Shown in pieces: positions 59,169 through 64,000 of a stretch of 64,000 nucleotides of DNA. This DNA is from Vreelandella subglaciescola (GTDB taxonomy: Bacteria; Pseudomonadota; Gammaproteobacteria; Pseudomonadales; Halomonadaceae): positions 1,488,001 to 1,552,000 of the forward strand of contig NZ_LT670847.1 in assembly GCF_900142895.1 (NCBI RefSeq). The letters run 5' to 3'. Both the position numbers and the translations under genes were made by a program. The notes beneath the pieces are model-generated. The model was not told where the DNA came from. It searched no databases and saw only the letters and a list, made by a program, of their open reading frames with translations. The stretch's first letter is position 1. Each line of letters starts with the position of its first letter.

Positions 59169-59230
59169 GTTACCCGGCACTGTTACCGTCCCACACAATC
59201 CCGGCGTTTTTCGTGGCAAAAAGCGGTAAC
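59169..59230 (+). promoter_or_regulatory. GTTACC repeats, candidate CbrB enhancer sites
   Basis: GTTACC occurs at 59169-59174 and 59182-59187, and its reverse complement GGTAAC at 59225-59230, 76-137 bases upstream of the sigma-54 promoter. As I recall, Pseudomonas CbrB binds GTTAC/GTAAC subsites upstream of crcZ, so these are likely its enhancer sites. Binding is not shown. Confidence 0.62.
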
Positions 59231-59305
59231 ACTCGGTCGGCCATCTTTTCTACACACTGCTTACACATTATGTAATTATCTGAAAATTAAAGGATTGCTA
59301 AAAAC

Positions 59306-59321
59306 TGGCACGTCGAATGCA
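59306..59321 (+). promoter_or_regulatory. Sigma-54 promoter of the CrcZ-like RNA
   Basis: TGGCACGTCGAATGCA: GG at 59307-59308 and GC at 59319-59320 are exactly 10 bases apart, and the -24 element TGGCACG is perfect. The transcript should begin near 59333. It lies behind candidate CbrB sites, in keeping with CbrB control. Confidence 0.85.
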
Positions 59322-59332
59322 ATGTATAGGGT

Positions 59333-59826
59333 AAGAAAAACAAACAACTTTAACCTACTGGGCCAGGCGGCGATCAATCCTGACGGAGCTCCAACAATAA
59401 CAATCCAGACGCTGCCTTCGTTCTTGCCTTCAACAATAACAACACGGCAAGACAGCCAAAAATAAAGAGACGAGCCTGCACAATAACAACAACGGGCACT
59501 CTCTCGACTTGCACCATGGCTCCCCCAACAATAACAACCGGGGCCAGATGACAAGCCGCCCAGTAGACAACGCGATGCACGCAAAAACGGCCACGAACAA
59601 CAATAACGGTCATCCGCGTGCCCCCGGCAACAATAATAATAGCCGGGAGGAGAAGCTCGCGATTGGATTATTGTTTTGAATACGAGGCGGTCGGAATCAT
59701 CCGTGAACCTCACGACTACTACTGACTGCGGTGCGTATTCAGGGCGATGTGCCAACATGAAAAAAACAACAGCAAGGACGCTGACTTATCCGCTTGCAAG
59801 GGGAGCCCCATCGGGCTCCCCTTTCT
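59333..59826 (+). ncRNA. crcZ: CrcZ-like small RNA that sequesters Hfq/Crc
   Basis: The 59041-59966 gap has no convincing protein gene. From the sigma-54 start to the terminator (about 494 bases; Pseudomonas CrcZ is about 400) there are at least seven separate clusters of the AANAANAA Hfq/Crc motif: near 59333, 59392, 59430, 59459, 59480, 59525, 59600 and 59628, mostly AACAATAACAA between GC-rich hairpin-like stretches. In Pseudomonas such RNAs titrate Hfq/Crc and relieve catabolite repression when CbrB is active. Promoter, motif clusters, terminator and position between cbrB and pcnB all match. The ends are estimates, and the sequence outside the motifs was not compared. Confidence 0.85.
59799..59826 (+). 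terminator. Intrinsic terminator of the CrcZ-like RNA
   Basis: AGGGGAGCCC pairs with GGGCTCCCCT over a CATC loop, a 10-base perfect stem, followed by TTCT. It ends the sRNA about 140 bases before pcnB. Confidence 0.87.
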
Positions 59827-59966
59827 ATTTGCGCCCGTCTTTCACGTCCGCTGAGCGGACCTTATTGCGCTTCTGCCGACGCTTGTGCTTTGCAAGGCCA
59901 GGGGGGTCGGCTACACTCGATCATTTCTCACGTCATTTTTAACATCCGGCGAGGCAAAATTGCCGC

Positions 59967-61343
59967 ATGTTCAAAGGACTTATCCGCTGTTTAAATCCCG
60001 GAGAGCATTTGAAATCCCTCCACCATGAAAACGGCCAGACCGGCCTGACCACACCCCGCATTATTCCCCGCGCCGAGCACCCCATCTCGCGCCAGCACAT
60101 CAGCGACGCTGCGCTGAAAGTGCTGTACCGCCTTGATGGCGCAGGCTTTGGTGCGTTTCTCGTCGGCGGCTCCATTCGCGATGCGCTGCTGGGTAAAATG
60201 CCCAAGGACTTCGACGTGGCCACCAACGCCACGCCGGAGCAGGTGCGCGAGCTGTTTCGTAACTCGCGCCTGATCGGGCGGCGCTTTCGTATCGTTCACG
60301 TGCGCTTTGGCCGCGAAATCATCGAAGTCACTACCTTTCGCGGCAAGCCCCAGGATGAGCACGCCGACCACATTTCCCGTCAGTCCGATGCCGGGCTGCT
60401 GTTGCGCGATAACGTCTGGGGCAGCATCGAAGAGGATGCCCTGCGCCGTGATTTCACCATCAACGCGCTGTATTACAGCATTGCCGACTTCAGCCTGCAC
60501 GATTTTGCCGATGGCATTCACGACATCGAAACGCGCACGCTACGCCTGATCGGCGACCCGGCAACCCGCTACCGCGAAGACCCGGTGCGGATGCTGCGCG
60601 CGGTGCGCTTTGCCTCCAAGCTGGACTTCACGCTTGACGAAGCCGCCGAAGCGCCCATTTACGAGATGGCGCCGCTGCTGCTGCAGATTCCGCCGGCGCG
60701 GCTGTTTGATGAAGTGCTCAAGCTGTTCATGGCCGGTTACGGGCTGATGACGTTTCGGATGCTCAGCCACTACGGGCTGTTCGGCATGCTCTTCCCCGAG
60801 GCCGAAGAAGCCATGGCCGATGACTCCCGGGCCGAAGATCTGGTGGAAGCCGCACTGACCAATACCGACCGCCGCATTGCCGACGGCCGCCCGGTCACGC
60901 CAGCCTTTTTGCTCGCCGCGTTCTTGTGGGCGCCGGTTGTGACCCGCAAGGCCGCACTGGAAAATAGCGGCATGCCCAGCGTCCCGGCGATGCAGAATGC
61001 CGCGCAGCAGGTTATCTCGCGCCAGCTGCACCACACCTCGATTCCCAAGCGCTTTGGCCTGCCCATGCGCGATATCTGGGAACTGCAGGAACGGCTGGCC
61101 AAACGCCAGGGCAAGCGCGCCTTTCAGACGCGGGAACATCCGCGCTTTCGCGCCGCCTACGATCTGCTGCTGCTGCGCGAACAGGCCGGTGAAATACCCC
61201 AGGGGCTGGGCGAATGGTGGACCGCCTTTCAAGCCGGCGACGAACACGAACAGCGCCGGTTACTCAACAAGGCGGGCAGCGACCCGGCAAGCCAGGGTAA
61301 GCGCCGTAAACGCCGCCAGCGCAAGCCGCGCAACGCGGAGTAG
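59967..61343 (+). CDS. pcnB: Poly(A) polymerase I
   Basis: Class II nucleotidyltransferase of 458 residues that adds 3' poly(A) tails and hastens RNA decay. The catalytic motif is FLVGGSIRDALLGKMPKDFDVAT with the DxD pair; RRDFTINALYY and DPVRMLRAVRFASKLDF are typical. The C-terminus is basic (GKRRKRRQRKPR). The start MFKGLIRCLNPG resembles the Pseudomonas N-terminus. Distinction from CCA-adding enzyme rests on these motifs and context. Confidence 0.94.
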   Translation: MFKGLIRCLNPGEHLKSLHHENGQTGLTTPRIIPRAEHPISRQHISDAALKVLYRLDGAGFGAFLVGGSIRDALLGKMPKDFDVATNATPEQVRELFRNSRLIGRRFRIVHVRFGREIIEVTTFRGKPQDEHADHISRQSDAGLLLRDNVWGSIEEDALRRDFTINALYYSIADFSLHDFADGIHDIETRTLRLIGDPATRYREDPVRMLRAVRFASKLDFTLDEAAEAPIYEMAPLLLQIPPARLFDEVLKLFMAGYGLMTFRMLSHYGLFGMLFPEAEEAMADDSRAEDLVEAALTNTDRRIADGRPVTPAFLLAAFLWAPVVTRKAALENSGMPSVPAMQNAAQQVISRQLHHTSIPKRFGLPMRDIWELQERLAKRQGKRAFQTREHPRFRAAYDLLLLREQAGEIPQGLGEWWTAFQAGDEHEQRRLLNKAGSDPASQGKRRKRRQRKPRNAE

Positions 61344-61352
61344 GCACGCGCC

Positions 61353-61850
61353 ATGTTATCCACGCCCCCCCGTCAAACGTCGCTGGCCTACATCGGCCTG
61401 GGCAGCAATCTTGACCAGCCCCGCCAGCAGGTGGCCACGGCCCTTGGCGAGCTTGACGCGCTGCCGCTGAGCCGGGTGGCGAGCGCCTCACGGCTTTACG
61501 CCAGCCGCCCGGTGGGCCCCCAGGATCAGCCCGACTTCGTCAATGCTGTCGCCGCGCTGGAAACGTACCTTTCGCCGCTTGCCCTGCTCGACCAGCTGCA
61601 GGCGCTGGAACAGCGTCATCGGCGCCGGCGGGAGCGCCATTGGGGGCCGCGCACGCTGGATCTCGACGTGTTACTTTTCAACACCACGCCCATTGAACAT
61701 CCCCGGCTTCAGGTACCGCACCCGCACATGCACGCGCGCGCGTTTGTGCTACGCCCGCTGTGTGAAATCGCATCGCACCTGCGCCTGCACGGCCGGCCGC
61801 TTGAACAATGGCTGGCAGGCCTCAGCGGCGACGTCACGCCGCTGGCCTGA
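61353..61850 (+). CDS. folK: FolK, HPPK of folate synthesis
   Basis: 6-hydroxymethyl-7,8-dihydropterin pyrophosphokinase of 165 residues. AYIGLGSNLDQPRQQV is the N-terminal pterin-site segment and RHWGPRTLDLDVLLF the metal-binding signature with the DxD pair. It starts 9 bases after pcnB and is co-transcribed. Confidence 0.96.
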   Translation: MLSTPPRQTSLAYIGLGSNLDQPRQQVATALGELDALPLSRVASASRLYASRPVGPQDQPDFVNAVAALETYLSPLALLDQLQALEQRHRRRRERHWGPRTLDLDVLLFNTTPIEHPRLQVPHPHMHARAFVLRPLCEIASHLRLHGRPLEQWLAGLSGDVTPLA

Positions 61851-62016
61851 CACCTTGCGCCCTTTTCGCCTACGAACACGGCGTTTGCTACCGTTCGACA
61901 CACCTCTCGACACCAGCGGCGTATTCGGGTAACAATTAGCGTCCGAATCAAGTAGGCGGCGTTTACCCCACTCGGCGTAGCGCTAACCATCCTCCTGCCA
62001 ACAGCGAGAGCACGCC

Positions 62017-62808
62017 ATGAAAACCGTCACCCTGAACACTCTGCGCGCGTTCAAACGCAGCGGGGAAACGTTCAGCTGCCTGACCGCTTACGACGCTTCT
62101 TTTGCCCAGGTCGCAAGCCAGGCCGGTATAGAAGTGCTGCTGGTCGGCGACTCGCTGGGGATGGTGCTGCAAGGGCATTCCAGCACGCTGCCGGTAACGC
62201 TTGACGATATGTGCTATCACACCCGCGCCGCCGCTGCGGGCAAAGGTACGAGCCTGCTGATGGCCGACCTGCCTTTCATGAGCAACGCCACCGTCGAGCG
62301 CACGCTCAACGACGCCGCCGCGCTGATGCGTGCTGGAGCCGAGATGATCAAGGTAGAAGGCGAAGCGTGGATGGCCGACGGCGTGCGCGAGCTGACGCGC
62401 CGCGGCGTGCCGGTGTGCGCGCATCTGGGGTTGACCCCACAAACCGTCTATCAGCTGGGCGGCTATAAGGTACAGGGGCGCGACGCGGCACACGCCGAGC
62501 AGATCATTGCCGATGCCCAAGCGCTGGTTGAAGCCGGCGCTTCAATTATTTTGCTTGAATGCGTGCCGGCAAGCCTTGGCCGCGCGGTCACCGAAGCGCT
62601 GGACGTACCGGTGATCGGCATTGGCGCAGGGCCGAATACTAACGGCCAGATACTGGTGATGCACGACGTGCTGGGCGTTAGCCCGGGGCGCGCACCGCGC
62701 TTTGTCAAAAACTACATGGCCGAGACGGCAAGCGTGCAGGACGCCTTTGCGCGCTACCACAGCGACGTCAAGCAGCGCGCCTTTCCGGCGTCCGAGCATT
62801 GTTTTTAA
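62017..62808 (+). CDS. panB: PanB, ketopantoate hydroxymethyltransferase
   Basis: First enzyme of the pantothenate branch, 263 residues. LTAYDASFAQVASQAGIEVL and LVGDSLGMVLQGH with the metal-binding Asp are family motifs, as are AHLGLTPQ and GIGAGPNTNGQILVMHDVLG. The 166 bases before it hold no gene. It starts the panB-panC-panD group. Confidence 0.97.
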   Translation: MKTVTLNTLRAFKRSGETFSCLTAYDASFAQVASQAGIEVLLVGDSLGMVLQGHSSTLPVTLDDMCYHTRAAAAGKGTSLLMADLPFMSNATVERTLNDAAALMRAGAEMIKVEGEAWMADGVRELTRRGVPVCAHLGLTPQTVYQLGGYKVQGRDAAHAEQIIADAQALVEAGASIILLECVPASLGRAVTEALDVPVIGIGAGPNTNGQILVMHDVLGVSPGRAPRFVKNYMAETASVQDAFARYHSDVKQRAFPASEHCF

Positions 62809-62841
62809 AACACGGAACACGGGTTTAGTGGTAAACACAAT

Positions 62842-63693
62842 ATGCATACCCTGAAAGCCATCCAGGCACTGCGCGACACCCTCGCCGAGCCCCGCCAGCG
62901 CGGGCAGCGCATTGCGCTGGTACCGACCATGGGCAATTTACATGCCGGGCATCTGGCGCTGGTAGCCCACGCGCGCAAGCGTGCCGACGTGGTCGTCGCC
63001 AGCCTGTTCGTCAATCCGCTGCAGTTCAGCCCCGATGAAGACCTCGACGCCTACCCGCGCACCTTTGCCGCCGATCAGGCCGCACTGGAAAACGCCGGCT
63101 GCGACGTGCTGTTTGCGCCCCAGGCTCACACGCTTTATCCCAATGGTCTGGGCACGTCCACCCAGGTTCACGTGCCGGACGTCAGCGAAGGGCTGTGCGG
63201 CGGTTCGCGCCCCGGCCACTTCGACGGCGTCGCCACGGTGGTCAGCATGCTGTTTCATCTGGTGGCGCCGCAGTTGGCCTGCTTTGGCGAAAAGGACTAC
63301 CAGCAGCTGGCGGTGATTCGCAAAATGGTGGCCGACCTGCACCTGCCCATCGAGATTGACGGCGTGCCCATTGTGCGCGCCGACGACGGGCTGGCGCTGT
63401 CATCGCGCAACGGCTATTTAAGCGCTGAAGCGCGCACCACCGCGCCGGCGCTGTACCGCACGCTGCGTGCCATGCGCGAACAGCTCGCGCGCGGTGATAA
63501 CCACGCGGCCGTGCTCGAACAGGGGCACCAGGCGCTGCAAGGCGCGGGCTTTACGCCGGACTATCTGGCCCTGCGTGATACCCGGCTCGATCCGGTCACG
63601 GCGCACACCCGCGAGGCTGTGCTGCTGGCTGCGGCCTATCTGGGTTCTACTCGCCTGATTGACAACCTGACGCTCGACCTTCCAGCCTCTTAA
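62842..63693 (+). CDS. panC: PanC, pantothenate synthetase
   Basis: ATP-dependent ligase of pantoate and beta-alanine, 283 residues. [17 protein letters not shown] contains the HIGH-like [40 protein letters not shown] and [16 protein letters not shown] bind substrates; [12 protein letters not shown] is the KMSKS-like site. It lies 33 bases after panB. Confidence 0.97.
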   Translation: MHTLKAIQALRDTLAEPRQRGQRIALVPTMGNLHAGHLALVAHARKRADVVVASLFVNPLQFSPDEDLDAYPRTFAADQAALENAGCDVLFAPQAHTLYPNGLGTSTQVHVPDVSEGLCGGSRPGHFDGVATVVSMLFHLVAPQLACFGEKDYQQLAVIRKMVADLHLPIEIDGVPIVRADDGLALSSRNGYLSAEARTTAPALYRTLRAMREQLARGDNHAAVLEQGHQALQGAGFTPDYLALRDTRLDPVTAHTREAVLLAAAYLGSTRLIDNLTLDLPAS

Positions 63694-63763
63694 GGCACGG
63701 GCAGACGGCTTTGCCGCTAGCCCCTACGCTTCTCACGCTTCTCACGCTTCAAAGGATTTTTTC

Positions 63764-64000
63764 ATGCATACCGTCATGCTCAAAGCCAAACTCCACATGG
63801 CTCGCGTTACCCACGCCGTGCTCCACTATGAAGGCTCCTGCGCCATCGACGGCGAGCTGCTGGACATGGCCGGCATTCGCGAAAACGAACAGATTCAGAT
63901 CTACAACGTGGCCAACGGCGCGCGCTTTACCACCTACGCCATTCGCGGCGAGGAAGGCTCAAAGATCATTTCCATCAACGGCGCCGCCGCGCATCACGGC
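63764..64000 (+). CDS. panD: PanD, aspartate 1-decarboxylase, cut by window end
   Basis: The first 79 codons of a proenzyme that makes beta-alanine from aspartate. The self-cleavage site Gly24-Ser25 is in [15 protein letters not shown]; cleavage makes the pyruvoyl group. [13 protein letters not shown] and the late NGAAAHHG are family motifs. AAAGGA is 8 bases upstream. It completes panBCD. Confidence 0.96.
   Translation, partial: MHTVMLKAKLHMARVTHAVLHYEGSCAIDGELLDMAGIRENEQIQIYNVANGARFTTYAIRGEEGSKIISINGAAAHHG

Noticed and set aside
59276..59758. 160-codon minus-strand frame across the CrcZ-like RNA
   Set aside because: Its translation is an artefact of the CAACAATAAC repeats (runs of VVIV and CYY); no ribosome site or family. 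The plus-strand RNA reading explains the region better.

Overview
The window looks like chromosomal DNA of a GC-rich gammaproteobacterium, most likely a member of the Halomonadaceae (Halomonas-like). This rests on gene content, gene order and the character of the rRNA genes, not on a database search. Two blocks keep the Pseudomonas/Halomonas order: pilU-pilT / yggS-proC-yggT-metX-metW, and dksA-gluQ-cbrX-cbrA-cbrB-(sRNA)-pcnB-folK-panB-panC-panD. No insertion sequence, prophage, CRISPR array or tRNA gene was seen.

Region 1 (1-12.6 kb) is a nitric-oxide and denitrification island. norC-norB-norQ-norD runs leftward from a promoter with a perfect FNR/DNR box, a -10 placed for class II activation, and an NsrR-type operator over the likely start site. 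Next to it are a cytochrome P450 with its own perfect FNR/DNR box and a non-canonical I-helix, a MarR regulator, a Yip1-like membrane protein, a soluble chemoreceptor with a zinc-binding-type C-terminus, an NnrS protein and the molybdate importer modABC. Molybdate supply fits nitrate respiration, although no nitrate or nitrite reductase lies in the window.

Region 2 (12.6-17.7 kb) is a probable Fur-controlled periplasmic iron locus: imelysin, di-heme oxidoreductase, second imelysin and a DUF1513 protein. The last is split by a frameshift in a C7 run. Region 3 (17.7-37 kb) is mixed accessory and housekeeping DNA: a LysR/EamA pair, a TVP38 protein, a large fusion of a degenerate calcineurin-like domain with a GT4 glycosyltransferase, an RND efflux pair behind a TetR-type palindrome, CnoX, a PatB-like C-S lyase, a LOG protein, oxidoreductases, YaaA and a small acidic lipoprotein.

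Region 4 (37.3-42.6 kb) is a complete rRNA operon on the minus strand (16S-23S-5S). It has promoter, boxA elements and processing stems, but no tRNA in the 16S-23S spacer. Region 5 (42.8-52.9 kb) holds tyrS, anmK, the pilus retraction ATPases, the yggS-metW operon, a DUF4426 protein and sfsA.

Region 6 (53-64 kb) is the most interesting: dksA, gluQ, a small membrane gene in the cbrX position, the CbrA/CbrB two-component system, and about 0.9 kb without a convincing protein gene. That gap carries a sigma-54 promoter, GTTACC motifs upstream of it, a run of A-rich AANAANAA motifs and an intrinsic terminator. This is the full layout of a CrcZ-type small RNA that sequesters Hfq/Crc, so the window probably encodes a Pseudomonas-style catabolite repression circuit outside Pseudomonas. 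pcnB, folK and the pantothenate genes follow.
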